Assembly (NCBI RefSeq): GCF_004011825.1
Contig: NZ_RKLO01000001.1
Coordinates: forward strand, 643,575 to 707,574
Source of the DNA: Rhodococcus xishaensis
GTDB taxonomy: Bacteria > Actinomycetota > Actinomycetes > Mycobacteriales > Mycobacteriaceae
Length of the DNA stretch: 64,000 nucleotides
Reading direction: 5' to 3'
Positions 18,923 through 28,382 of this stretch are shown piece by piece. Each line of letters opens with the position of its first letter. Within the stretch, counting starts at the first letter, position 1. The notes beneath the pieces are model-generated. The model was not told where the DNA came from, searched no databases, and saw only the letters and a program-made list of their open reading frames with translations. Position numbers and translations under genes: made by a program.

Positions 18923-20158
18923 TCACAGGACGAGCCACAGCGTCGTCGTCGCCGCGACGATTGCCAGCGGGGTGGTTGCCAGCCCGAGCCTGGTGAACGT
19001 GCCGAGTTCGGGTCGGCATCGGCCGTCGGTTGCGACCCGCCGCCACAGCATCGTCGCGAGGGATCCGACGTAGGTGAGGTTCGGTCCGAGATTGACCCCG
19101 ATCAGCAGCGCCAGCACCAGGCCTGCCGGGGCGCCGGGCCCGAGCGCTGCGAGCAGCAGCAGGGTAGCCGGGAGGTTGTTGAGCAGGTTCGCCGCGACCG
19201 CCGCGATCCCGGCAGTCAGGAGCATGCCGAGCAGGCTCGCCTCGGTGGGTAGGCGGTCACCGAGCCAACTGCCTACCGGACCGGCGGACAGTCCGGCCAC
19301 CACCACGCCCAGTGCGAGCACGAATGCGCAGAACCACAGGTCCGCGGCGAACAGGATGCGACGCGGGGTCGTGAGGCCTTCACGCAACGCCGGTACCGCG
19401 AGCACGGCGGCACCGGCGGCGGCGATCCAGCCCGGCGCAATCCCGACGAGGCCCCCGAGTGCGAACCCGACCAGCGTGGCGGTCAGGACGGACAGCGCCA
19501 GGATTGGTGCCGGCTGCACCGGTGCTTCGGAAGGTACGGGTTCGGCGATCGGATCGGCCAGGTCACGGCGGAAGAACACCAGGAAGACCGCGAGTTCGAT
19601 CGCCACGGTGACCAGCCACGGCAGCGCCATCACAGCGGCGAAGTGGATGAACGTGAGCCCGGTCGCGGAGAAGGCGATGAGATTCGTCAGATTCGATACC
19701 GGCAGGAGCGTCGATGCCGAATTCGAAAGGTGCGCGGTCGCGTACGCGTGCGGGCGAACTTGCATTCGGAGAGCGCGTGCCGCGCGAATGACGACCGGGG
19801 TCAGTAGCACCACCGTTGCATCGAGACTCAGCACTGCTGTGGTGACAGCGGCCACGACGAACACGAGCGTGAGTAGTCGGCGCGGATTCCCGCCTCCGGT
19901 CCGGGTGAGCACGGACGCGACCCAGGTGAACACGCCCAACGCATCGACGAAATGAGCCAGGACGAGGATCGCAGCCAGGAAGCCGACGGTAGGCAGCAAT
20001 TCGGTGATCTCGTCCCAGGCCTGACCGGGTGTCACCAACCCGATCGCGAGCGCGATCGCGGCGGCGGGGCCGGCGACCACGATCTCCGGCAGGCCGCGCG
20101 GCCGCACGATTGCGAAGACCAACACGGCGGCTACCAGCATCACCGCGACAACCGTCAC
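18923..20158 (-). CDS. SLC13/ArsB-type membrane permease
   Basis: A 411-residue hydrophobic protein with about eleven membrane segments. It carries features of the ion transporter superfamily: SLDATVVLLTPVV, the NLTNLIAFSATG loop and a C-terminal NLLNNLPATLLL with LGPNLTYVGSLA. Arsenite, dicarboxylate or sodium/proton transport are all possible; there are no ars genes nearby, so I keep the name general. Confidence 0.82.
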   Translation of the reverse strand: MTVVAVMLVAAVLVFAIVRPRGLPEIVVAGPAAAIALAIGLVTPGQAWDEITELLPTVGFLAAILVLAHFVDALGVFTWVASVLTRTGGGNPRRLLTLVFVVAAVTTAVLSLDATVVLLTPVVIRAARALRMQVRPHAYATAHLSNSASTLLPVSNLTNLIAFSATGLTFIHFAAVMALPWLVTVAIELAVFLVFFRRDLADPIAEPVPSEAPVQPAPILALSVLTATLVGFALGGLVGIAPGWIAAAGAAVLAVPALREGLTTPRRILFAADLWFCAFVLALGVVVAGLSAGPVGSWLGDRLPTEASLLGMLLTAGIAAVAANLLNNLPATLLLLAALGPGAPAGLVLALLIGVNLGPNLTYVGSLATMLWRRVATDGRCRPELGTFTRLGLATTPLAIVAATTTLWLVL

Positions 20159-20181
20159 CGCCGAATGATGCCACGTCGGGT

Positions 20182-20709
20182 CTAGCCGAGCAGTTTGACC
20201 AGCGTTCGGAGGTTGCGGGTGGTGATCACGGCCTTGAGCTTTGGTTTGCCGATGTTCTTGCCGAAGATGCTGTCGAGAGTTCGACCACGCTCGACCTCCC
20301 AGTACACGACGCCGTCACCGGCTGCTATCCGCTCGATCGCCGGATCGAGGGCGTCCTGCACTGTGAGTAGCTCCGAGAGGACGTCTGGTTGCGTCGCGAA
20401 CATCACGTACGGCTGCCGGCCGGAGTGGGCGGGGTCGAACGGGTAGGCCTCGACGACCCGGGCCACGCTGTCGGTGTCCAGCACGACTACCCAGGCCTCG
20501 TAGGCGAATGCCGCTCGCAGGGCGGCCTCGATAGTGGACTTCAGTGCCGTGGCGTCCGCCGAGTCGGAGGTGAAGAGCACGTTCCCCGACGCGAGAACGG
20601 TCTTGACGTCGTCGAACCCGAGGTCGGCGAAGACCCTGCGAAGGTCGGCCATCTTGATGTTGATTCCACCGACGTTGATGCCGCGCAGGAGCGCTACGTA
20701 TCGGGCCAT
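20182..20709 (-). CDS. DUF1697 domain-containing protein
   Basis: A 175-residue cytoplasmic protein matching DUF1697 by its opening MARYVALLRGINVGG, the following MADLRRVFADLGF and LASGNVLF motif, and the C-terminal RNLRTLVKL. The function of this family is unknown. It is a single gene ending 24 bp from the start of the permease gene. Confidence 0.9.
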   Translation of the reverse strand: MARYVALLRGINVGGINIKMADLRRVFADLGFDDVKTVLASGNVLFTSDSADATALKSTIEAALRAAFAYEAWVVVLDTDSVARVVEAYPFDPAHSGRQPYVMFATQPDVLSELLTVQDALDPAIERIAAGDGVVYWEVERGRTLDSIFGKNIGKPKLKAVITTRNLRTLVKLLG

Positions 20710-20800
20710 GGGACGAAATTACTATCCTCCACCGACGACGAACTGTGTCACTGCGCCTGTCGATTCGGTCCGATGACTGGTCACCCAGTAGGCTTGTCAT

Positions 20801-21230
20801 GCGGACGAGTTGGCCGGGCGGCCGCGGCGACGGGAACCGACATCCATGAGGTGTCAGGCCCGGAGCCGAGGAAAGTCCGGACTCCACAGAGCAGGGCGGT
20901 TGCTAACGGCAACCCGGGGTGACCCGCGGGACAGTGCCACAGAAAACAGACCGCCGACGCCGTGCGTCGGTGAGGGTGAAAAGGTGCGGTAAGAGCGCAC
21001 CAGCGCCCCAGGTGACTGGGGCGGCTCGGTAAACCCCGCCCGGAGCAAGGTTGAAGGCCGCACTGGTGACCTCCGGGAGACCAGTGCGGCTGCGCAGGTG
21101 TTCGAGGGCTGCTCGTCCGAGCCTGCGGGTGAACCGCTCGAGGTACCCGGTGACGGTGTGCCCAGATGGATGGTCGCCACCCGGCGCTCGCGCCGGGGAC
21201 AGGATCCGGCTTACACGCCGACTCGTCCGC
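20801..21230 (+). ncRNA. rnpB: RNase P RNA (bacterial class A)
   Basis: Catalytic RNA that trims the 5' leaders of tRNA precursors. Helix P1 pairs 20801-20809 with 21222-21230. The universally conserved GAGGAAAGTCCGG lies at 20868-20880, and ACAGTGCCACAGAAA, the GGTAAGAGCGCACC region, GGCTCGGTAAACCCC and the 3' GGATCCGGCTTAC are all in the expected order. Length about 430 nt fits actinobacterial class A RNAs. A strong hairpin follows 16 bases later. Confidence 0.97.
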
Positions 21231-21245
21231 CCGAACCGAATACGA

Positions 21246-21273
21246 CGAAGGCCCCGGACACCCGGGGCCTTCG
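21246..21273. terminator. Hairpin terminator after rnpB, possibly bidirectional
   Basis: A perfect 12-bp stem (21246-21257 with 21262-21273) closes a 4-base loop, with only a weak T tract. It ends rnpB and lies 12 bases beyond the stop of the small leftward ORF, so it may serve both. Confidence 0.85.
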
Positions 21274-21285
21274 TGGTCTGCCCTA

Positions 21286-21390
21286 CTAGAAGTGGCCGCC
21301 GATCGGATTCACGACGAGGAGCTTGGCCCAGTACTCGGCTGCAGAGGGCCCAAGATGCGGAAGCAGGGTCTCGAAGAGGAGGTTGGACAT
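21286..21390 (-). CDS. Possible 34-residue small protein beside rnpB
   Basis: A short frame encoding 34 residues beginning MSNLLFETLLPHLG and ending NPIGGHF, with an amphipathic Leu/Val/Trp-rich composition. Support is indirect: an ATG with GGAG 9 bases upstream, a double stop (TAGTAG), and a hairpin 12 bases after the stop. I do not recognise the family, and no role can be assigned. It may be a real small protein that is usually left out of annotations. Confidence 0.5.
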   Translation of the reverse strand: MSNLLFETLLPHLGPSAAEYWAKLLVVNPIGGHF

Positions 21391-21598
21391 GCGGTACTCC
21401 GATCTTTGACGCGACGCGTCGGTACATGGTGACGGGCTGCTGCGGTAACGCGGAGGCGTCGACGAAGTTGCTCCGTACACGCAGAGGTTATCAGCCAAGG
21501 CCCCTTTATCACAGATCCATATCGTTTTGTTCACTCGGCAGTAACGTCGCGTTCGTGGTGCGGTGGTGACCGTTCCGGTCACCGGGCAAACTGAGGGC

Positions 21599-21784
21599 AT
21601 GCGCGATGACGACAAGCAGTGGTACTTCGACCTTTCCGACGGCACGGTCCACCAGGGTAAGGACAGCGATGTCTTCAACCGGATGGGTCCGTATCCGGAC
21701 AAAGCGAGCGCGGAACGTGCGCTGCAGATCGCGGCCGAACGGAACAAGGCAGCGGACGACGCAGACGACGAGTGGAACAAATAG
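21599..21784 (+). CDS. Small conserved acidic protein (61 residues)
   Basis: Opens MRDDDKQWYFDLSDGTV and contains NRMGPYPDKASAERAL, a pattern seen in short actinobacterial proteins related to SPOR-like peptides. No membrane segment. ATG 21599 is preferred over GTG 21563 because the N-terminal extension has no family resemblance. Function unknown; some databases misname such proteins. Confidence 0.7.
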   Translation: MRDDDKQWYFDLSDGTVHQGKDSDVFNRMGPYPDKASAERALQIAAERNKAADDADDEWNK

Positions 21785-21802
21785 GCCTGACCGCCGGCGG
21801 TG

Positions 21803-22696
21803 TCAGTTCCGGAAATCTAGTTCTCGGTGTGCCCGGCGAATCGCTTCGACATGACGCGGCAGTTCCTCGGCTGCTCGGCCGGCGCGTTGCTCCTCGATTG
21901 CATACAGGAGTCCGTAGGTAAAGGTGTCCTCGCCGTCGTCTCGGGCTCGCGCGGCGGTGTCCATGATCCAACTCCTGGCGAGCACGCCGTCCTGATGGTC
22001 ACCGAGCACCGTCTGGAGGGATTTCGCCGCGGTGGCCAGGTCTGCGGCGGACGGCTCAGCCTCGGCGACGGCCTCGGCTGCGTACCGTAGTTTCTTGGCA
22101 CGCTTGCGGACCCGATGCAACGCGGGCCCTATGTCCGGAGCTTCCTCCCGGGAGTGTGCGAGTACCTTCCGTGCGGCCCTGCGCAGCTGCCGGTATGCCT
22201 TGTCGAGCCCTCCGCGCAGCGTCATGTCCGCCGGGACCGGGTGGGTGCCGGACGTGACCTCGTCGAGCAGCGCACACAGGGCGGCGTACCTCGCCCCGCC
22301 GAGCACTTCGACCGCGCGCGCGTGAGAGGCCCGGCACAGGTCTTCTTGGGTCCCGACCAACCTCTGGCTCACCGAGCCGAGCACGAGATCGGCCGGCTGG
22401 GTGTCGATCAATTCCGAGAAGCGCTCGGCGAGCACCTCGGCGTCGCGGGCACCGCCGAGAACTGATCCGAGCCAACGCAGTTCGTCGCGGGCCGTGGCCG
22501 TCGCCTTGGGGGGGAAGGCGAGTCGGAAGGAGCCGAGCAGGCTACGAAGCCGGCGCGCGGATACGCGCATCTGATGCACCGAGTCCGGAGCGGACACACG
22601 GACGTCGGCGACAAGCGACGTGAGCCGCTCGTAGTGCTGCCGCGTCGCCGGGACAATGACGTCGGCGACAGCGGTGCCGTGCGTCCGTGCTCCCAC
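21803..22696 (-). CDS. CHAD domain-containing protein
   Basis: A 297-residue helical protein with conserved basic and histidine positions typical of CHAD (VHQMRVSARRLRSLL near residue 40; LHRVRKRAKKLRYAAE near 190). CHAD domains bind polyphosphate and often pair with a CYTH phosphatase domain; this copy has CHAD alone, whereas the M. tuberculosis syntenic gene (Rv2226) is a CYTH-CHAD fusion as I recall. It probably localises to polyphosphate granules or protects polyphosphate. Confidence 0.88.
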   Translation of the reverse strand: MGARTHGTAVADVIVPATRQHYERLTSLVADVRVSAPDSVHQMRVSARRLRSLLGSFRLAFPPKATATARDELRWLGSVLGGARDAEVLAERFSELIDTQPADLVLGSVSQRLVGTQEDLCRASHARAVEVLGGARYAALCALLDEVTSGTHPVPADMTLRGGLDKAYRQLRRAARKVLAHSREEAPDIGPALHRVRKRAKKLRYAAEAVAEAEPSAADLATAAKSLQTVLGDHQDGVLARSWIMDTAARARDDGEDTFTYGLLYAIEEQRAGRAAEELPRHVEAIRRAHRELDFRN

Positions 22697-22740
22697 AGTT
22701 CTGGTCTACCAGTACGGATCGCGCACGTCGACGGAAGCCG

Positions 22741-23697
22741 TCAGGCACGGAAGCGATCCGTGGCCTCTACGAGATGGTGGGTGATGCCCGGTTCGGCAGC
22801 GGCGTGGCCGGCGTCGTCCACAATGTGCAGTTCGGACCCGGGCCAAGCGCGATGCAGCTCCCACGCGCTCGTCGCGGGACAGACCACGTCGTAACGACCC
22901 TGCACGATGACGCCCGGAAGGGACTCGAGCGTGTCGGCTTCGCGCAGAAGCTGCCCTTCGTCGATGAAGCCGGCATTGCGCATGTAGTGGTTCTCGATCC
23001 GCGCGAACGCCAACGCGAATCGCGGATCGGAGGCCTCTCGGACACGTTCGGGGTTCGGAAGGAGGTTGCTCGTCGCGCCTTCCCAGCCGGACCAGGCGAT
23101 CGCCGCGCGCAGTGCGACGTCGGGGTCGTCGGCGTGCAGCAAACGGTGGTACGCCTCGACGAGGTCGCCCGAACGATCCTCGGGCGGAACCGGAGCCAGG
23201 AACTGCTCCCAGCGCTCGGGAAACAAGTGAGCGGTCCCGCCGTTGTAGTACCAGTCGATCTCACTGCGGCGCAGCAGAAAGATCCCGCGTAGCACCAGTT
23301 CGGTAACCCGTTCCGGGAAGCGCTGCGCGTACGCCAGCGCCAGTGTCGACCCCCACGACCCACCGAAGACCTGCCAGCGGTCGACACCGAGATGTCTTCG
23401 GAGTGCTTCGATGTCGGCTACGAGGTGATCGGTGGTGTTTACCGACAAGTCCGCACCGTCGGCGACATGAGGTATCGAACGACCACAGCCGCGTTGGTCG
23501 AACAGCGTGATCCGGTAAGCGTCGGGATCGAAGAACTGCCGATGCACGGGGTCGGTGCCGCCGCCTGGGCCACCGTGGAGGAAGACGACGGGTTTACCGC
23601 CGGGGTTGCCGCTGACCTCCCAGTACACCCGCTGGTTGTCGCCGACCGCGAGGAAGCCCGTCTCGTGCGGCGAGATCGGCGGATAGAGCGTTCGCAC
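22741..23697 (-). CDS. pip: Proline iminopeptidase
   Basis: A 318-residue alpha/beta hydrolase that releases N-terminal proline. The signatures are HGGPGGG (oxyanion), DQRGCGRS, the nucleophile serine in GGSWGST, and the late acid/base pair in GRYDVVCP and DDAGHAAAEPG. Start GTG 23697 lies 3 bases after the stop of the upstream lipoprotein gene, so the two probably share a transcript. Confidence 0.93.
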   Translation of the reverse strand: MRTLYPPISPHETGFLAVGDNQRVYWEVSGNPGGKPVVFLHGGPGGGTDPVHRQFFDPDAYRITLFDQRGCGRSIPHVADGADLSVNTTDHLVADIEALRRHLGVDRWQVFGGSWGSTLALAYAQRFPERVTELVLRGIFLLRRSEIDWYYNGGTAHLFPERWEQFLAPVPPEDRSGDLVEAYHRLLHADDPDVALRAAIAWSGWEGATSNLLPNPERVREASDPRFALAFARIENHYMRNAGFIDEGQLLREADTLESLPGVIVQGRYDVVCPATSAWELHRAWPGSELHIVDDAGHAAAEPGITHHLVEATDRFRA

Positions 23698-23700
23698 GGC

Positions 23701-24147
23701 TCAGAATCCGATCAGAGCGGACGCCAGCGTCGGGATCTCGAGCGCGTCGAGCGCCCCCTGGCGTACCTGCGGGCACTGCGTCGACGTGATCGTGTCGATT
23801 CGCTCGCGGTCGCCGGCGAGCGCGAGCAGGTCGACGCCGTTCGCGGTGGCCCACGAGATTACGACTGTGTTGAGGCCGCTCTTGCCTAACGTCGGCGGGT
23901 AGGTGCGCCAGTTCTGCAACTGCAACTCCATGTCCGAGCACAGCTGCACGGCCTGGGCGTTGGTGACCCCGCCCGCCGAGTTGCTCGTGCCGCCGTCCGG
24001 TGTCGGGGCTGCGGCAGACGTCGAAGCTGTGCTCTGGGCCGCGTTACCGGGTGTCGGGGACGGGTCGTTGCTGCACGCGCCCACAAGTGCGGCGAGTGCG
24101 GCTGTGGCGGCCACGGAGGCCGCGAGGCGTCCTCGGCGTGCGGTCAT
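23701..24147 (-). CDS. Putative lipoprotein of unknown function
   Basis: A 148-residue protein with a lipobox LVGAC (Cys25) after a short hydrophobic segment, then a Ser/Thr/Pro/Ala-rich linker (26-60) and a compact domain with two cysteines (LCSDME and TQCPQV) that could form a disulfide. It would be exported and anchored to the membrane. I do not recognise the domain. It is followed immediately by the iminopeptidase gene. Confidence 0.75.
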   Translation of the reverse strand: MTARRGRLAASVAATAALAALVGACSNDPSPTPGNAAQSTASTSAAAPTPDGGTSNSAGGVTNAQAVQLCSDMELQLQNWRTYPPTLGKSGLNTVVISWATANGVDLLALAGDRERIDTITSTQCPQVRQGALDALEIPTLASALIGF

Positions 24148-24270
24148 TGTGCACCTCGGTTCTCTCGGGGACCGACTTCGCGGTCCGGAATGTCGAGTGT
24201 GCCAAAGTTCGGGACGCCGCCCGGTATCTTCGGTCGGCGTCCCTCACTGAGAATGCAGCAGCCGGTGGCG

Positions 24271-25119
24271 TCAGAAGCTGTGCTCGGCGGCCGGGAACGT
24301 ACCTGCGGCAACCTCTGCGGCGTAGTCCGCGGCCGCGGTGCGCAGGGCCGGACCGACCTCTCCGAACAGCTTGACGAACTTCGGCGTCTTGCCACTGGTG
24401 AAGCCGGCCATGTCCTGCCATACCAGCACTTGGGCGTCACACTCGTTTCCGGCGCCGATGCCGACCGTCGGAATGGTGAGCTTGCGTGTCACCTGACCGG
24501 CGAGCTCGGCGGGAACCATCTCCATCACCACCGAGAACGCGCCGGCCTCCTGGACCGCGATCGCGTCGGCGATGAGCTGCTCGGCACCGTCACCGCGGCC
24601 CTGGACCCGGAAGCCGCCGAGGGTGTTCACGGATTGCGGGGTGAACCCGATATGCGCCTGAACCGGAATGCCGGCGGCTGTGAGGGCCGCGATCTGCGGG
24701 GCCACCCGTTCGCCGCCCTCGAGCTTCACGGCGTGGGCCTGTCCCTCCTTCATGAAGCGGAATGCGGTTTCGAGTGCCTGCTGCGGCGACACCTCGTAGC
24801 TGCCGAACGGCAGGTCGGCGATTACGAGGGCGTGTGGTGCGCCGCGCACGACGCCACGGACGAGGGGAATCATCTCGTCGATCGTGACCGGCACGGTGGT
24901 GTCGTAGCCGTACACCACGTTCGCGGCCGAGTCGCCGACGAGCAGCACGGGGATCCCAGCCTCCTCGAAGAGGCGGGCGCTGGAGTAGTCGTAGGCGGTC
25001 AGCTCCGCCCAGCGGGTGCCCTCGGCCTTCATCGCCTGCAAGTGATGGACCCGGGTCCTGCGCCTCGGCGTATCGGTGGGGCCGGAGCCGGTCGAACCGT
25101 ATGGAGCGGTCTCGGACAT
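24271..25119 (-). CDS. panB: 3-methyl-2-oxobutanoate hydroxymethyltransferase PanB
   Basis: First step of pantothenate synthesis: transfers a hydroxymethyl group from methylene-THF to ketoisovalerate. The 282 residues contain the TIM-barrel signatures [32 protein letters not shown] and [18 protein letters not shown] 25119 has AGAAAGGG 6 bases upstream. It is divergent from the Hip1-like hydrolase gene, sharing 181 bp. The first 25 residues are a variable tail. Confidence 0.96.
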   Translation of the reverse strand: MSETAPYGSTGSGPTDTPRRRTRVHHLQAMKAEGTRWAELTAYDYSSARLFEEAGIPVLLVGDSAANVVYGYDTTVPVTIDEMIPLVRGVVRGAPHALVIADLPFGSYEVSPQQALETAFRFMKEGQAHAVKLEGGERVAPQIAALTAAGIPVQAHIGFTPQSVNTLGGFRVQGRGDGAEQLIADAIAVQEAGAFSVVMEMVPAELAGQVTRKLTIPTVGIGAGNECDAQVLVWQDMAGFTSGKTPKFVKLFGEVGPALRTAAADYAAEVAAGTFPAAEHSF

Positions 25120-25300
25120 CGTTGTCCCTTTCTGGCCTCGAGGCCCGGCTGTGGCGGGTCCCCGGGTTGGGTGATGACGTGGATCAGTCTGCCACCGTGT
25201 CGTGGGGCCGCGAAGAGCCGCCCAGGTGCTGTTCATCACACTGGTTGGTCGCGTTCTACATGCGTGTCGCGGCCGAGAGCGGCGTGGCACGATCGAAGAC

Positions 25301-26878
25301 ATGCAGCCGAGACCTCGATTGCTTCTGGCCACCGCCATCGGCGCGGTGGCCGTCCTAGTTGCCGGATGCACCCTCGGGACGGCCCGGCAGGGATCGGAGA
25401 CCCTGTCCGGAACCTCGTTCGCGGCGGCACCGCCACCCGGGGCGGGGGTGGTCCCGGCCGGACTCGAGTTGTTCTACACCCAGCAGATCGAGTGGGGGTC
25501 GTGCGACGGTTTCGCGACGGACGGGGACCATCTGAAGCCGACTCTCGAGTGCGCCAGGGTCACCGTGCCCCTCGACTACGACAACCCCGCCGGGGCCACC
25601 GCACAGATAGCGATCTCGCGTTCGCCCGCCACTGGTGCCCGGGTCGGGTCGCTGCTGGTCAACCCAGGTGGCCCCGGCGCTTCGGGTCTGAGCCAGGCGT
25701 CGGTGGCCGACGGTACCGAAGTGGCGCAGCGGTTCGACGTCATCGGATTCGACCCGCGCGGAGTCGGAGCGTCCACCCCGCAGGTGCGATGCCAGACGGC
25801 CCAGGAAATCGATGCAGAGCGTAGCGATCCCGACGTCGATATGAGCCCGGGCGGGGTCGCCCGCACCGAGCAGAAGAATCGAACCTACGCGGAGCGCTGC
25901 GCACAGCGGTCCGGGCTGCCGGTGCTGGCGAATGTCGGGACGCGAGACGTCGTTCGCGACATGGACGTCATCCGCTCGGCGCTCGGCGACGCCGAGCTCA
26001 ACTATCTCGGATTCTCCTACGGCACCCGGATCGGCACCGAATACGCCGAGACCTTCCCGGAGAACGTGCGCGCGATGGTTCTCGACGGGGCAGTCGACAA
26101 CGCCCAGAGCCCCGTCGAGGAGACGGTCCTGCAAGGGGCAGGTTTCCAACAGGCGTTCGATGCGTTCGTGGCCCAGTGCACACAATCTCCGGAATGCCCC
26201 TTGGGGTCCGATCCAGCGGTGGCGAACGCAAATTTCCGGGCTCTGGTCGACCCGCTTGTCACGCAGCCCGCGGCGACGACGGATCCTCGGGGTCTGAGCT
26301 ACGAAGACGCGGTCACCGGTGTACTGCAGGCGCTGTACTCACCAAGCTTGTGGACGCCCCTGCGGGGCGGCCTGACCGAACTGGCCGAGGGGCGCGGGGA
26401 CACGCTCCTGCTGCTCGCGGACCGGTACGCGGGTCGACTCGACGATGGCAGCTACTCGAATCTCGAGGACGCCTTCAACGCGATCCGCTGTGTCGACGAC
26501 CCCCCACTGCTCGATCGGGGTGTCGTCGGGGAGATGGACACCCGGTACCGCCAGGCCGCGCCGTTCCTCGACGACGGTCGCGGCACCGGATACGCCCCGT
26601 TGGACGCATGCGCGTTCTGGACGGTGCCGCCGACCAACGGACCGCGCGGAATCGACGACCTGCAGGGGTTGCCTCCTGTCGTCGTGGTATCGACCACCGA
26701 GGACCCTGCGACCCCTTACCAGGCGGGAGTCGATCTGGCCAAGCGACTCGGGGCCTCACTGATCTCATACCAGGGTGCCCAGCACACCGCTACTTTCGAC
26801 GGGGTCGCGTGCGTGGACGATCCGGTTACCGCGTATCTCGTCGATCTGGCCACACCCGAGCCGGACTTGACCTGTTGA
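25301..26878 (+). CDS. caeA: Exported alpha/beta hydrolase, CaeA/Hip1-like serine protease
   Basis: A 525-residue lipoprotein: lipobox ending at Cys23 (LVAGC), then an alpha/beta hydrolase with oxyanion NPGGPGASG, nucleophile S239 in GFSYG, a late aspartate in [10 protein letters not shown] and histidine in QGAQHTA, with a TAP-like C-terminal domain. It corresponds to M. tuberculosis CaeA/Hip1 (Rv2224c), a cell-wall-associated protease. Mycobacteria carry two adjacent copies (Rv2223c/Rv2224c); here there is one. The start ATG 25301 gives a proper signal peptide. Confidence 0.88.
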   Translation: MQPRPRLLLATAIGAVAVLVAGCTLGTARQGSETLSGTSFAAAPPPGAGVVPAGLELFYTQQIEWGSCDGFATDGDHLKPTLECARVTVPLDYDNPAGATAQIAISRSPATGARVGSLLVNPGGPGASGLSQASVADGTEVAQRFDVIGFDPRGVGASTPQVRCQTAQEIDAERSDPDVDMSPGGVARTEQKNRTYAERCAQRSGLPVLANVGTRDVVRDMDVIRSALGDAELNYLGFSYGTRIGTEYAETFPENVRAMVLDGAVDNAQSPVEETVLQGAGFQQAFDAFVAQCTQSPECPLGSDPAVANANFRALVDPLVTQPAATTDPRGLSYEDAVTGVLQALYSPSLWTPLRGGLTELAEGRGDTLLLLADRYAGRLDDGSYSNLEDAFNAIRCVDDPPLLDRGVVGEMDTRYRQAAPFLDDGRGTGYAPLDACAFWTVPPTNGPRGIDDLQGLPPVVVVSTTEDPATPYQAGVDLAKRLGASLISYQGAQHTATFDGVACVDDPVTAYLVDLATPEPDLTC

Positions 26879-26906
26879 GGCGGGACACGAAGCGAAATTC
26901 CGCGAT

Positions 26907-26922
26907 GTAACACAGAATTAAC
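26907..26922 (+). promoter_or_regulatory. GlnR-like box upstream of glnA2
   Basis: GTAAC-n6-TTAAC lies 24 bases before the glnA2 ATG and fits the loose actinobacterial GlnR pattern (AC-n9-AC half-sites). It may act on glnA2 or overlap its promoter. Weaker than the glnA1 box. Confidence 0.4.
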
Positions 26923-26945
26923 GGAGTTTGCCTAGTCTCGCGGGC

Positions 26946-28286
26946 ATGGATCGCCAAAAGGAGTTCGTGCTTCGCACCCTCGAAGAGCGCGACATTCGGT
27001 TCGTGCGGTTGTGGTTCACCGATGTTCTCGGCTACCTCAAATCGGTGGCGATCGCGCCCGCGGAACTGGAAGGCGCCTTCGAAGAGGGCATCGGCTTCGA
27101 CGGCTCCGCGATCGAGGGCTTCTCACGCGTTTCGGAGGCCGATACCGTCGCAATGCCGGACGCCTCGACGTTCCAGATCTTGCCATGGGCCCACAAGGAT
27201 GGTGCCCAGCACTCGGCGCGCATGTTCTGCGACATCGCGATGCCCGACGGAACGCCGTCGTGGGCGGACCCACGCAACGTTCTGCGCCGCCAACTGAACA
27301 AGGCCAGCGATCTGGGCTTCTCGTGCTACGTGCATCCTGAGATCGAGTTCTTCCTCCTCGAGAACGGTCCGATCGACGGTCACCCCCCTGTGCCCGCCGA
27401 CAGCGGTGGCTACTTCGATCAAGCGGTCCACGACCGGGCCCCCAGCTTCCGTCGACACGCGATCGACGCGCTCGAATCGATGGGCATCTCGGTGGAGTTC
27501 AGTCACCACGAGGCAGCGCCCGGGCAGCAGGAGATCGATCTCCGTTACGCCGACGCGCTGTCGATGGCAGACAATGTGATGACGTTCCGGTACGTCGTCA
27601 AAGAGGTCGCGATCGAGGAGGGAGTGCGCGCGTCGTTCATGCCGAAGCCGTTCAGCGATCAGGCCGGCTCTGCGATGCACACGCACATGAGCCTGTTCGA
27701 GGGTGACACCAACGCGTTCCACAACCCCGACGATCCGATGCAACTGTCGGCGACCGGCAAGGCCTTCATCGCGGGGGTCCTCGAGCACGCAAGCGAGATC
27801 AGCGCCGTCACCAACCAGTGGGTGAACTCCTACAAGCGCCTGGTCCAAGGCGGCGAGGCCCCGACCGCGGCCACCTGGGGGCCGTCCAACCGCTCGGCGT
27901 TGATCCGTGTGCCGATGTATACGCCGAACAAGGCGTCGTCGCGCCGCGTCGAGATCCGCAGCCCCGACTCGGCGTGCAACCCCTACCTGACATTCGCGGT
28001 ACTGCTCGCCGCGGGTCTGCGTGGCATCGAAAAGGGTTACGACCTGCCTCCCCAAGCGGAGGATGACGTGTGGTCGCTGACCGAGGCCGAGCGTCGGGCG
28101 ATGGGATACCGGCCGCTGCCCGGAAGCCTCGCCGAAGCGCTGCGCGAGATGGAGACGTCCGAGTTGGTCGCCGAGGCGCTCGGCGAGCACGTGTTCGACT
28201 TCTTCCTCCGCAACAAGCGACGCGAGTGGGCGGAGTACCGCAGCCAGGTCACTCCCTTCGAACTGAAGGCCTACCTCGGCCTGTAA
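26946..28286 (+). CDS. glnA2: Type I glutamine synthetase homologue GlnA2
   Basis: ATP-dependent amidation of glutamate, or of a related amine acceptor. The 446 residues match the length of mycobacterial GlnA2. Signatures include DGSAIEGF, the metal-binding EIEFFL, the ATP-binding KPFSDQAGSAMHTHMSL and NRSALIRVP. The GlnE-modified tyrosine region is replaced (DDVWSLTEAER), so adenylylation control is not expected. ATG 26946 is preferred over 26928. It is followed 96 bp later by glnE in the same direction. Confidence 0.93.
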   Translation: MDRQKEFVLRTLEERDIRFVRLWFTDVLGYLKSVAIAPAELEGAFEEGIGFDGSAIEGFSRVSEADTVAMPDASTFQILPWAHKDGAQHSARMFCDIAMPDGTPSWADPRNVLRRQLNKASDLGFSCYVHPEIEFFLLENGPIDGHPPVPADSGGYFDQAVHDRAPSFRRHAIDALESMGISVEFSHHEAAPGQQEIDLRYADALSMADNVMTFRYVVKEVAIEEGVRASFMPKPFSDQAGSAMHTHMSLFEGDTNAFHNPDDPMQLSATGKAFIAGVLEHASEISAVTNQWVNSYKRLVQGGEAPTAATWGPSNRSALIRVPMYTPNKASSRRVEIRSPDSACNPYLTFAVLLAAGLRGIEKGYDLPPQAEDDVWSLTEAERRAMGYRPLPGSLAEALREMETSELVAEALGEHVFDFFLRNKRREWAEYRSQVTPFELKAYLGL

Positions 28287-28382
28287 GGGGCCGACTGATG
28301 AACTCGATCCCGAAGAGGTGAAAGCCGTGCCCCATCCGGCTGGTCCACATATTCGTGATGACGTCGAGGTCGGGGGAAGACG

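Noticed and set aside
24190-25824. Long plus-strand frame over panB and the caeA start
   Set aside because: Shadow of panB on the opposite strand; joins unrelated regions.
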